A stretch of DNA of 23,931 nucleotides from JAAFIP01 sp043728315 (GTDB lineage Bacteria; Pseudomonadota; Gammaproteobacteria; Burkholderiales; Burkholderiaceae_C). The stretch lies in the NCBI GenBank assembly GCA_043728315.1, contig JAYTMT010000120.1:1-23931 (forward strand). The letters run 5' to 3'. The position numbers and the translations under genes were made by a program. Below, piece after piece: positions 15,400-22,588 of the stretch. The notes under the pieces are model-generated. The model saw only the letters and a program-made list of their open reading frames with translations, was not told where the DNA came from and searched no databases. Numbering within the stretch: the stretch's first letter is position 1; each line of letters starts with the position of its first letter.

Positions 15400-15464
15400 T
15401 TTATAGAAAATAATGATGATGTCAGCGTCATATGGTCAAAGCACGCTATTTATTTTATAGTAAT
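15400..15464 (-). repeat. Dispersed palindromic element, copy C, after ttcA
   Basis: Read on the minus strand this is ATTACTATAAAATAAATAGC, then the core TGACCATATGACGCTGACAT (15438-15419, identical over 20 bases to copy A), then an AT arm matching A's right arm (TTATTTTCTATAAA versus CTATTTTTTATAAA). The two arms can pair over about 12-14 bases. It fills the ttcA-vapB gap. Confidence 0.75.
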
Positions 15465-15484
15465 AATAACGCCACACAGCGCCT

Positions 15485-15523
15485 TATAATGGCTTACCAT
15501 GTCGCTTACCATGTCGCTTACAT
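15485..15523 (+). promoter_or_regulatory. Promoter and tandem-repeat operator candidate for the VapBC pair
   Basis: A perfect TATAAT hexamer sits at 15485-15490 with a weak -35. Immediately after it GCTTACCATGTC occurs at 15492-15503 and 15504-15515, with a partial third copy GCTTACAT at 15516-15523. This overlaps the expected transcription start. Toxin-antitoxin operons are usually autorepressed by antitoxin binding at such repeats, so this is a plausible operator. AGGAG follows as the vapB ribosome site. Confidence 0.5.
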
Positions 15524-15537
15524 CAGGAGCTTGTTGT

Positions 15538-15813
15538 ATGGAAACCGCCACACTGTCTAGCAAAGGCCAGCTCGTTATTCCGGCGCGGGTGCGCAAAGCC
15601 GCGCATGCGGTGTCGGGCGATGTATTCCATGTGCACTACATTAACGGCGAGATTCGTTTGTCGCCATTACCGCAGAGCGCAGCCACCACGGTAGACCAAG
15701 TGGCTGGGCTTTTGTCTGGCGCTGCCCGCGCGGCGCTTAGCGATGCACAAACGAACTCGGCCATCAAAGCGCGCCTTAAAGCCCAAGATTTAGCCTCGCG
15801 CAGCGCTGCATGA
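15538..15813 (+). CDS. AbrB/VapB-family antitoxin
   Basis: This 91-residue protein has an N-terminal swapped-hairpin AbrB/MazE DNA-binding domain: METATLSSKGQLVIPARVRK at residues 1-20 and GDVFHVHYINGEIRLSP. A C-terminal tail (about 60-91) is expected to bind and block the toxin. ATG 15538 is preceded by AGGAG with about eight bases spacing; upstream in-frame ATGs lie in the operator repeats. It overlaps the toxin start by ATGA, the standard arrangement. The antitoxin appears intact while its toxin partner is frameshifted. Confidence 0.85.
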   Translation: METATLSSKGQLVIPARVRKAAHAVSGDVFHVHYINGEIRLSPLPQSAATTVDQVAGLLSGAARAALSDAQTNSAIKARLKAQDLASRSAA

Positions 15814-16209
15814 TTGCACTGGACACCAACGTGCTGGCGCGCTTGCTGCTGCAAGACGATGCCGCCCAACATGCGCGCGCCAAAGCGCTTTTTAAAACCA
15901 AGCAGGTATTCACAGCGCCCGTGACTGTGATGCTGGAATTGGTATGGGTGCTGCAATCGCAAGACATTGAAGCCCAGCAGATCGCTGGGGGCATCACAGC
16001 ATTGCTTAATTTGCCTAATTTCAAACCCGACAGCGCCCAAGCCCTGAGCCCTGCGTAGTGCGCTCGATCACTACTTGCAAGGCTTGGATTTTGCTGATGC
16101 CTTGCATCTGGCGCTGAGCACTGGGCAGAGTAAATTCATGAGTTTTGACAAATCCTTTGCCCGCCAAGCCAATAAAAATAACCTCCTCCCCGAATTGGTT
16201 TTACTCTAA
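15810..16209 (+). pseudogene. PIN-domain VapC-like toxin, frameshifted
   Basis: The first part encodes MIALDTNVLARLLLQDD (catalytic Asp5) and VMLELVWVLQS (Glu43), then terminates at TAG 16056 as QALSPA. In the next forward frame, from about 16051, the sequence continues LRSALDHYLQGLDFADALHL, then FMSFDKSFARQANKN and a stop at 16207-16209. This supplies the missing PIN aspartates (FADA, FDKSF). One extra C in the CCC at 16048-16051 explains the break. The intact protein would be about 132 residues, an RNase that cuts RNA. As it stands the toxin lacks two of four metal-binding acids. A sequencing error or programmed slippage are alternatives. Confidence 0.85.
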
Positions 16210-16217
16210 AAATACCC

Positions 16218-16856
16218 ATGCAAGCCACCCGCATCACCGCCATCCGCCACGGCGAAACCGCTTGGAATGTGGACACCCGCATCCAAGGCCAGCTTGATAT
16301 TGCGCTCAACGACAAAGGCCGCTGGCAGGCCGAGCGGGCGGGCGCAGCCTTGGCGGGGGAAGACATTTGCGCCGTGGTGGCCAGCGACTTGTGGCGCGCT
16401 TATGACACGGCGCTGTCAATTGCCAAGCCTTTGAACTTGCCCGTGGTCAGCAACGAAGGCCTGCGCGAGCGCGGCTTTGGCGAGTTTGAGGGCAAAACTT
16501 TTGCTGAAATTGAAAGCACTTGGCCCGACAAAGCCAGAAAATGGCGCCAACGCGATCCCGACTTTGCACCAGAGGGTGGCGAGTCTTTGCTCGTATTTCG
16601 AGAGCGCGTATTGCAGACTATGAGCGCTATAGCGGCTAATTATATGGGACAACATGTGGTAATTGTGAGCCACGGCGGCATCATGGACGTGCTCTACCGC
16701 GCGGCCACGGGGCTGGCGCTGGACGCGCCGCGCAGCTGGGATTTGGGCAACGCAGCGATCAACCGCCTGCTGTGGACGGGCGAGGCTTTCACGCTGGTGG
16801 GCTGGGCTGACAAGGCGCATTTAGAGTCGGATGCGTTGGACGAGAGCAGCGTGTGA
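16218..16856 (+). CDS. Histidine phosphatase (phosphoglycerate mutase superfamily)
   Basis: This 212-residue protein has the phosphohistidine motif IRHGETAWN (His11), GQLDIALNDKG, ERGFGEFEGKTF with the acid-base glutamate nearby, and the second histidine in VIVSHGGIMDVLYR. Annotation as cofactor-dependent mutase GpmB is common, but many relatives are general phosphatases (for example of alpha-ribazole phosphate or sugar phosphates), so the substrate is open. It begins nine bases after the reading frame of the broken toxin ends. Confidence 0.88.
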   Translation: MQATRITAIRHGETAWNVDTRIQGQLDIALNDKGRWQAERAGAALAGEDICAVVASDLWRAYDTALSIAKPLNLPVVSNEGLRERGFGEFEGKTFAEIESTWPDKARKWRQRDPDFAPEGGESLLVFRERVLQTMSAIAANYMGQHVVIVSHGGIMDVLYRAATGLALDAPRSWDLGNAAINRLLWTGEAFTLVGWADKAHLESDALDESSV

Positions 16857-16893
16857 GCACGCGCCTTGAACACTGGCATTAAAAACACAAGCT

Positions 16894-18111
16894 ATGAACG
16901 CTTTTGAAGCAGCCGAGATTGCGTATTTACACAGCCTGATTGGGCAAGGCGTGGATGCCATCGACACGCCCGCCTTGGTGGTGGATCTTGATGCCATGGA
17001 GCGCAATATGGCGCTGATGCAGGGCTTTGCCAATGCGCATGGCGTGAAGCTGCGCCCCCACGCCAAAATGCACAAAAGCGCCCAGATTGCCAAGCTGCAA
17101 ATGGCCGCAGGCGCTGTGGGCGTGTGTGTGCAAAAAGTATCCGAGGCCGATGCGCTGGCAGCGGCTGGTGTGCGCGATATTTACATCAGCAATGAAGTGG
17201 TTTCGCTACACAAATGCGAGCGAATTATGACCATATTGCGCCGACATTGGGCTGAAAAACCTCAAAACACTGGTATTTTTAAGCTGGCGGTAGCGGTGGA
17301 TTCGCTCTTGGGAATTACGCGCTTGGGGCAGGCTATGCAGGGCTTGCTAGCCAGCTTGCCCAAAGCCTCCCAGCAGGTGCTGGACGTCTTCATAGAAATT
17401 GACGTGGGCCAAGGCCGCTGCGGCGTGCAGCCTGGCCATGCGGCCGTGCCCTTGGCCGATGAAATAGCCTGTTGGCCGGGTCTGCGCTTGGGCGGTTTGC
17501 AGGCCTACCACGGGCGGGCGCAGCACCTGCGCAGCGCAGGCGAGCGGCGCTTGGCCATTGATGCAGTGCTGGGCAAGGTGCGCAGCACGATGGCGGCTTT
17601 GTTACAAGCAGGCCACACAGTGTCTTTGGTCACAGGCGCTGGCAGCGGCACTTTTGCACTGGAGGCGGCCAGTGGTGTGTATGGCGAGCTGCAAGCGGGT
17701 TCTTACCTTTTCATGGATGCAGACTATGCGGCCAACGAGCCAGACCCTGCCCAACCGCAGTTTGAGCACGCCCTGTTTATCAAAAGCTCTGTGATGGGCG
17801 TGGACAACACCAGCGCAGACCCGCGCGCCGTGCTGGATGCTGGCCACAAGAGCCACGCCATAGATTCTGGCCTGCCGCGCGTGCATGGCCAAGCGCTGAT
17901 TTTTGCCAATGGCGGCGACGAGCATGGTATTGTGCGCAGCGCTAGCCCCGATGCGCCGCTGCCGCAGTTGGGTGACACGGTTTGGTTGATTCCCGGGCAC
18001 TGCGACCCCACGGTGAACCTGCACAGCCACATGATTGGCCTGCGCGGTGGGCTAGAGCGCGGCGTGGTAGAAGGCATCATTAGGGTAGACGCTCGGGGGG
18101 CACTCACATAA
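16894..18111 (+). CDS. DSD1-family PLP enzyme (D-threonine aldolase / D-serine dehydratase-like)
   Basis: This 405-residue enzyme has an alanine-racemase-type barrel at the N-terminus, with TPALVVDLDAMERN (25-38) and the PLP lysine in LRPHAKMHKS (Lys58). The C-terminal beta domain bears the metal-site PGHCDPTVNLH. Relatives cleave D-3-hydroxy amino acids or deaminate D-serine; which one applies is unclear. ATG 16894 gives the family start. Residues 110-119 (RIMTILRRHW) and the following few are encoded by a sequence like the dispersed repeat and appear as an extra stretch between the SNEVV strand and the AVAVDS strand. Confidence 0.83.
   Translation: MNAFEAAEIAYLHSLIGQGVDAIDTPALVVDLDAMERNMALMQGFANAHGVKLRPHAKMHKSAQIAKLQMAAGAVGVCVQKVSEADALAAAGVRDIYISNEVVSLHKCERIMTILRRHWAEKPQNTGIFKLAVAVDSLLGITRLGQAMQGLLASLPKASQQVLDVFIEIDVGQGRCGVQPGHAAVPLADEIACWPGLRLGGLQAYHGRAQHLRSAGERRLAIDAVLGKVRSTMAALLQAGHTVSLVTGAGSGTFALEAASGVYGELQAGSYLFMDADYAANEPDPAQPQFEHALFIKSSVMGVDNTSADPRAVLDAGHKSHAIDSGLPRVHGQALIFANGGDEHGIVRSASPDAPLPQLGDTVWLIPGHCDPTVNLHSHMIGLRGGLERGVVEGIIRVDARGALT
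17216..17248 (+). repeat. Probable diverged copy E of the dispersed element, in coding sequence
   Basis: AGCGAATTATGACCAT followed by ATTGCGCCGACATT (ending 17248) matches copy B's core at about 24 of 30 positions without gaps. It is read in a different frame from copy D (ATG ACC here; TGT GAC CAT there), so the similarity is at DNA level, not a shared protein motif. The flanking AT arms are not clear. Confidence 0.45.
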
Positions 18112-18130
18112 TTCAGGGCAAAATTGGCGC

Positions 18131-19900
18131 ATGAGCAAAGTCATCGTTTTCGCCACCCCGGTGTTCCTGCTGCTGATAGCGCTGGAGCTGGCTTGGGGCA
18201 TCGCCAAGGGGCGTAACACCTACCGTTTCAGTGACGCTATCAGCAGCATCAGCTTGGGCATGATGAGCCAATTCACCGCTGTGTTCACGCGCCTGCTGCG
18301 GGTGGGCGTTTATGTGGCGATATACAGCCACATCAGCCTCGTGCCGCCAGAGGCAGCCAAGGCATTTTGGAACACTTGGTATGGCTGGGTGCTGGCGCTT
18401 GTTTTTTATGACCTGTGCTACTACTGGCTGCACCGCATCAGCCACACCAGCGCCATCTTTTGGGCCGCGCACGCAGTGCACCACCAAAGCCAAAGCTACA
18501 ACCTGTCCACCGCGCTGCGCCAAACCAGCAGCGGAGCTTTTTTAGGTTGGATTTTCTTCATTCCTATGGCGCTGGCTGGCGTGCCACCGGCGGTCATTGG
18601 CATCGTAGCGCTCATTGATTTGCTCTACCAATTTTGGGTGCATACCGAGCATGTGCCCAAGCTGGGCTGGTTTGACCGCTGGTTTTGCAGCCCGTCCAAC
18701 CACCGCGTGCACCATGCTGTGAACGACGAATATATCGACAAAAACTACGGTGGTGTGTTTGTGTTTTGGGACCGCCTGTTTGGCAGCTACCAAGTGGAAA
18801 ACGATCTCAACCCCTGTGTGTATGGCACGCGCAGCGCGCTCAACTCATGGGATCCGCTGTGGGCGAATGCGCAGGTGTACAGCGGTATTTTTTTTGATGC
18901 ATGGCATGCCAGTAGCTGGGCAGACAAAGCGCGCGCCTTCCTCAAACCGCCTGGCTGGCGGCCCGCCGATGTAGCGGCGCGCTTTCCGCGCAGAGCATTC
19001 AACATATCGGAGGTGCAAACTTTTTCGCCACCCATTTCCAAGGCGGTGCAATACTTTGCAATGGCCAGTTTTGCGGTGCTGTTGGGTTTGGTGGCGGTGT
19101 TTTTATGGACGGCAGACAGCGCCAGTTCAGCGCAGCATCTGGTGGGCGTGTCATCGCTGCTGGCCATGCTCTGGGCGGTAAGCGCGGTAACGCAGTCGCG
19201 TCTGCGTATTGGCGAGGCGGCTATGGTATTGGCCGCCGTGCTGGCCACGGCCACTGCGGCACTGGGCTTGGTGGATTTGCACCGCATTTTCAAGCCTTTG
19301 GTGCTGATGGTGGCGCTCTACCAAATCGTGGTGTATGACTTTTTATCGGCCACGCCTTCGCAGTTTTTCTTTCGCACTGGCGGGCATTTGGTGCGGGTGA
19401 CTGGCAAAAACATGCTGCTCACGGCTTTGGCCTTTTGCCTTTTGGGTGATGCCTTGCTGATGTTTGACAGGCTGTTCATCTTTGGTTTGGCGGCATTCTT
19501 GGTCGGCCACTTGTGCTACATCGCCCTGTTTCGCGGCGATGCGCCTTGGTTTGCCAGCCGCAAGGCCTTAACCGCTGCGCTGGCCTGCGGCGTGGGCATG
19601 TACGTGTTTTTATTGCCGCATTTGCCCAAGATGCTGCTCTTGCCTGTGGCTGCTTATGTGCTGGCCATCACGCTCATGGCGGCGCAGGCCATTGGCCGAG
19701 CGGCTTTTTTGCGTGACCGCGCATCGCGCTATGTGGCCATTGGGGCGGTGTTTTTCATGCTGTCGGACACGCTCTTGGCGATTAACAAATTCGTCGCATC
19801 TCTGCCCATGTCGCAGTTATTGGTCTTGGGCACGTATTACATCGCGCAAATTTTGATCGTGCTCTATGCTCTGCGCTCTGGTGACGCAAGGTCAGCCTGA
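18131..19900 (+). CDS. Fusion of sterol desaturase/fatty-acid hydroxylase and YhhN (lysoplasmalogenase-like) domains
   Basis: This is a 589-residue polytopic membrane protein. Residues about 1-290 carry the di-iron hydroxylase histidines: HRISH (101-105), HAVHH (114-118), HTEH near 173 and NHRVHH (190-195), ending NYGGVFVFWDRLFGSY, as in alkylglycerol monooxygenase (TMEM195). Residues about 380-586 look like YhhN/TMEM86: KPLVLMVAL, CLLGDALLMFD, FLVGHLCYIALF and FFMLSDTLLAINKF, with both conserved aspartates. TMEM195 cleaves alkyl ethers and TMEM86B cleaves vinyl ethers of lysoplasmalogens, so one polypeptide may carry two ether-lipid-cleaving activities. It lies 19 bases after the PLP enzyme gene with only a weak ribosome site. 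Confidence 0.85.
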   Translation: MSKVIVFATPVFLLLIALELAWGIAKGRNTYRFSDAISSISLGMMSQFTAVFTRLLRVGVYVAIYSHISLVPPEAAKAFWNTWYGWVLALVFYDLCYYWLHRISHTSAIFWAAHAVHHQSQSYNLSTALRQTSSGAFLGWIFFIPMALAGVPPAVIGIVALIDLLYQFWVHTEHVPKLGWFDRWFCSPSNHRVHHAVNDEYIDKNYGGVFVFWDRLFGSYQVENDLNPCVYGTRSALNSWDPLWANAQVYSGIFFDAWHASSWADKARAFLKPPGWRPADVAARFPRRAFNISEVQTFSPPISKAVQYFAMASFAVLLGLVAVFLWTADSASSAQHLVGVSSLLAMLWAVSAVTQSRLRIGEAAMVLAAVLATATAALGLVDLHRIFKPLVLMVALYQIVVYDFLSATPSQFFFRTGGHLVRVTGKNMLLTALAFCLLGDALLMFDRLFIFGLAAFLVGHLCYIALFRGDAPWFASRKALTAALACGVGMYVFLLPHLPKMLLLPVAAYVLAITLMAAQAIGRAAFLRDRASRYVAIGAVFFMLSDTLLAINKFVASLPMSQLLVLGTYYIAQILIVLYALRSGDARSA

Positions 19901-19931
19901 GCGTGCTAAGGCCGATTTGGGTCAAGTATGC

Positions 19932-20173
19932 CTAGCTCAAACCAAACAAATCCATACTGTTTTTAGACGGCGTGACCTCAAGGTGCTGAAACGCCGCCAG
20001 GGTGGAAATTCGCCCGCACGGTGTGCGCTGCAGATAGCCCTGCTGTATCAAATACGGCTCAATCACATCCTCAATCGTGTCGCTCTCCTCTCCAATGCTG
20101 GCTGCGACGCTATTTAGCCCACTAGGCCGCTGTCAGAACGGTGCATGACGGCCTTCAGCAGCTTCCAGTCCAT
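19932..20173 (-). pseudogene. Truncated ruvB 3'-end copy
   Basis: On the minus strand, from MDWKLLKAVMHR at 20173 to SKNSMDLFGLS and TAG at 19932, this encodes a diverged copy of the last 80 residues of RuvB. About 65 of 80 residues match the complete RuvB at 22589-22831. A single C is lost near 20118-20120, so the frame breaks between LVG and LNS. Homology stops abruptly upstream of the MD codons, and the ATPase domain is absent. It is therefore a decayed fragment and cannot make a helicase motor. It is in the same orientation as ruvB, with the patatin gene between them. Confidence 0.92.
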
Positions 20174-20263
20174 GAAATACACAGATATCAAATTTTGAAT
20201 GTCAAGACGGATTTTGAATTTTAGAATTGAGTATTCATCACGGATAATTGCGACTGAAACTTT
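20174..20263 (+). promoter_or_regulatory. AT-rich leader of the patatin gene
   Basis: This is the breakpoint zone between the ruvB fragment and the lipase gene. ATTTTGAAT is directly repeated at 20192-20200 and 20211-20219, and TAGAAT (20222-20227) and GATAAT (20243-20248) could be -10 elements. Spacing to the TTGAAT hexamers is not ideal, so the promoter is only tentative. Confidence 0.3.
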
Positions 20264-22519
20264 ATGTTGAAACAAAACACTCTAATTTTACAAAAAATAG
20301 AAATATTTGCTGGCTTACCTGTCGACGTGTTGGAAGAAATCGCAGCCTCCTTAGACGCTGTAGACCATGCTGTCGGTGAAATACTGGCCAAAGAGGGTGC
20401 TCACGGTGATTATGTTTGGATCATTGTGTCAGGCCAAGTGCAAGAGTCGGTTCTCGCGCCTCACGGCGACGAAGTGATTGCGCAACTGAGTGCCCACATG
20501 CTGGTGGGCGAGCCCATGCTGTTGTTAGGTGGGGCGCACACCGCCACGTTTTGCTGCGTGACTGCGTGCCAACTGCTGCGTTTGAATGTGCGCATATTCA
20601 GCGACTGTGTGCGGCGCGACCCTTCGCTGTGGAAGGCCTTTGCACTGGCGCACATGCTAGAGACTGCACTTTCGGCTGTCGCAGCACCTGTGTTTGGCGA
20701 TGCAGCTGGGCAGATTGTGGCGCTGTCGCAGCGCGAGGAGCGTTGGCATTTTTTGCCCAAGGGCGAATTTTTAGCCCGCCAAGGCGACGTGGCTCACAAC
20801 TGGTACCTTGTGCTCAGTGGTGAGTTGTCGATTTGGCACGGTGACGGTGATGCGCTGACTCAAATAGGCATGTTGCGTCGCGGTGATATAGCCGGAGAAT
20901 TGGCTCTCATTACCGATAAGCCGCATGATGCCCACTTGGTAGCGCACCGCGACACGTGGATGATGCGATTTTCAGCGGCTGAATTTAAACCGCTCTTTTT
21001 TGAATCTGCGCAAACGCACAAAAGTTTGTTACGTAGCCTGGAAAAACTGCTGACTCCGCCTGCGTCCCAGTCGTTTAAAAAGGTCGGCACGCGCATTGCC
21101 GTATTGCCTTTGTCTGAGAATTTTGATGCGAACCCCCATGTCAAGCAACTGGCGCACGCGCTTGGCCGTTTAGGCCCTTTGCGGGTTATCGACGCGGCCG
21201 AGTGTGAGCGCCTCAATATCGTGCACGCGCCGATGGATTTAGAGCCAGGTCACGTGCAGTGGTTGCGCTTATCGATGTGGCTGGAGCAACAAGCGATCAA
21301 TGGTGTGCGCGTCCTTTTGGTTGGCGATGACCCGGCCAGTGGCTGGTCGCAGCACATCTACCAAGAGTGTGATTTGGCGTTGTATCTGGGCGACGGCGCA
21401 CAAGCGCCACCCGCCGTCCTGCCTTTACCTGCTGGGGCGCAGTCCCATACGCGCCAGTCCAGCTCGCCTTGGTGGTCACCGCAATACCTGAGTTTGGTTC
21501 ATCCGGCGTCGACGCAGCGCCCGCGCGGTACCGCCTTGTGGTTAGAGCACCTCGCAGTGTCCGGGCATTTCCATGTCCAGAGTGGGCGCGCAGCAGATTT
21601 TGGCCGCTTGGCACGGCATTTGACCGGCAATGCCGTGGGCATGGCTTTAAGCGGTGGTGGGGCGCGTGGTACGGCGCATGCCGGTATTTACCGTGCAGTG
21701 GTCGAGTTCGGCATCCCCATTGATTTTTTTGCGGGCACCTCGGCCGGGGCACTGATGGCGTGCCTGTTGGCCACCGGTGAAGGCGCGGTCTTTGCAGCGC
21801 AACAAGCGGCCAAGGGCATTGGTGGGCAGAAAATGCTATTTGGCGACTACACCCTGCCCGTTTTTGCCATGGTCAAAAGCGAGCGGCTGCGCCAAGCGGT
21901 GACCGCGACTTTTGGTGACCAAAGCTTGGAAGACAGCTGGATACCCTGCGCGGTCGTCACCACGAATTTGACGCAATCTCGCCGTGAGATTTTCACGCGT
22001 GGCCCGATTCAGCGCATCGCGCTGGCCAGTATCTCGCCGCCCGCCATCACCAAACCAATTTTGATCGGCAGCGATTTGCACTGTGATGGCGGTTTGGTCG
22101 ACAACTTGTCCATGGACGCTCTTAAACTGCAAGCTTGTCGCTACACCATCGCTTCGTTCACGGGTGCGAGGCTGCAACTGAGCCTGCCCGATGGTGCGTT
22201 TCCAAGCGGCTGGCAGCTCATCAAAGACTTCGTATTCAACGGCGGAAAGCGCACCAAATGTGTTCCCAACTTGGTTGAGCTGCTGGTGGCGGCCACCACC
22301 CTGTCTAGCGATGCGAGGCTGGTGCATACAGAGGCCACAGCTGATCTCTTTTTAGATCCCGATTTGTCAGAATTTTCAGTTGTCGATTTTTCCAAAACAG
22401 CGCAGATGGTTGAGTCAGGCTACCAACAAGCCTGCGCCATGCTACACCAACGCAAAAAGTCAGACATAGCCAGCGGCCGCACAGACCTGTGGGACATGGT
22501 CGAGAAAGCAAAGCACTGA
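20264..22519 (+). CDS. Patatin-like phospholipase with two cyclic-nucleotide-binding-like domains (NTE-like)
   Basis: This is a 751-residue protein without obvious membrane helices. Two cNMP-fold domains lie at about 10-130 and 155-265 (GDYVWIIVSGQVQES; NWYLVLSGELSIWH and GDIAGELALITDK). A linker of about 190 residues resembles the NTE family (IAVLPLSENFDANP, LVHPASTQRPRGT). The patatin domain follows, with oxyanion loop SGGGARG (463-469), nucleophile GTSAG (Ser493) and catalytic DGG (Asp608). It likely hydrolyses phospholipids or lysophospholipids, as in PNPLA6/NTE. The arginine that grips cyclic phosphate is missing in both cNMP cassettes (KPHDAHLVA; AHTATFCC), so nucleotide control may be lost or changed. 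ATG 20264 is chosen; the ribosome site is weak. Confidence 0.88.
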   Translation: MLKQNTLILQKIEIFAGLPVDVLEEIAASLDAVDHAVGEILAKEGAHGDYVWIIVSGQVQESVLAPHGDEVIAQLSAHMLVGEPMLLLGGAHTATFCCVTACQLLRLNVRIFSDCVRRDPSLWKAFALAHMLETALSAVAAPVFGDAAGQIVALSQREERWHFLPKGEFLARQGDVAHNWYLVLSGELSIWHGDGDALTQIGMLRRGDIAGELALITDKPHDAHLVAHRDTWMMRFSAAEFKPLFFESAQTHKSLLRSLEKLLTPPASQSFKKVGTRIAVLPLSENFDANPHVKQLAHALGRLGPLRVIDAAECERLNIVHAPMDLEPGHVQWLRLSMWLEQQAINGVRVLLVGDDPASGWSQHIYQECDLALYLGDGAQAPPAVLPLPAGAQSHTRQSSSPWWSPQYLSLVHPASTQRPRGTALWLEHLAVSGHFHVQSGRAADFGRLARHLTGNAVGMALSGGGARGTAHAGIYRAVVEFGIPIDFFAGTSAGALMACLLATGEGAVFAAQQAAKGIGGQKMLFGDYTLPVFAMVKSERLRQAVTATFGDQSLEDSWIPCAVVTTNLTQSRREIFTRGPIQRIALASISPPAITKPILIGSDLHCDGGLVDNLSMDALKLQACRYTIASFTGARLQLSLPDGAFPSGWQLIKDFVFNGGKRTKCVPNLVELLVAATTLSSDARLVHTEATADLFLDPDLSEFSVVDFSKTAQMVESGYQQACAMLHQRKKSDIASGRTDLWDMVEKAKH

Positions 22520-22588
22520 GGGCGCTAAGAGGCTGTGGGTAGCTGCGGATGTAGCAACGCGTTTTCCACACCGAGAATTCGAGCCGTA

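Noticed and set aside
16614..16660. AT-rich GCTATAGCGGCTAATTATATGG in the phosphatase gene, considered as another repeat copy
   Set aside because: Too few matches to the element core, and the encoded residues fit the family without an insertion.
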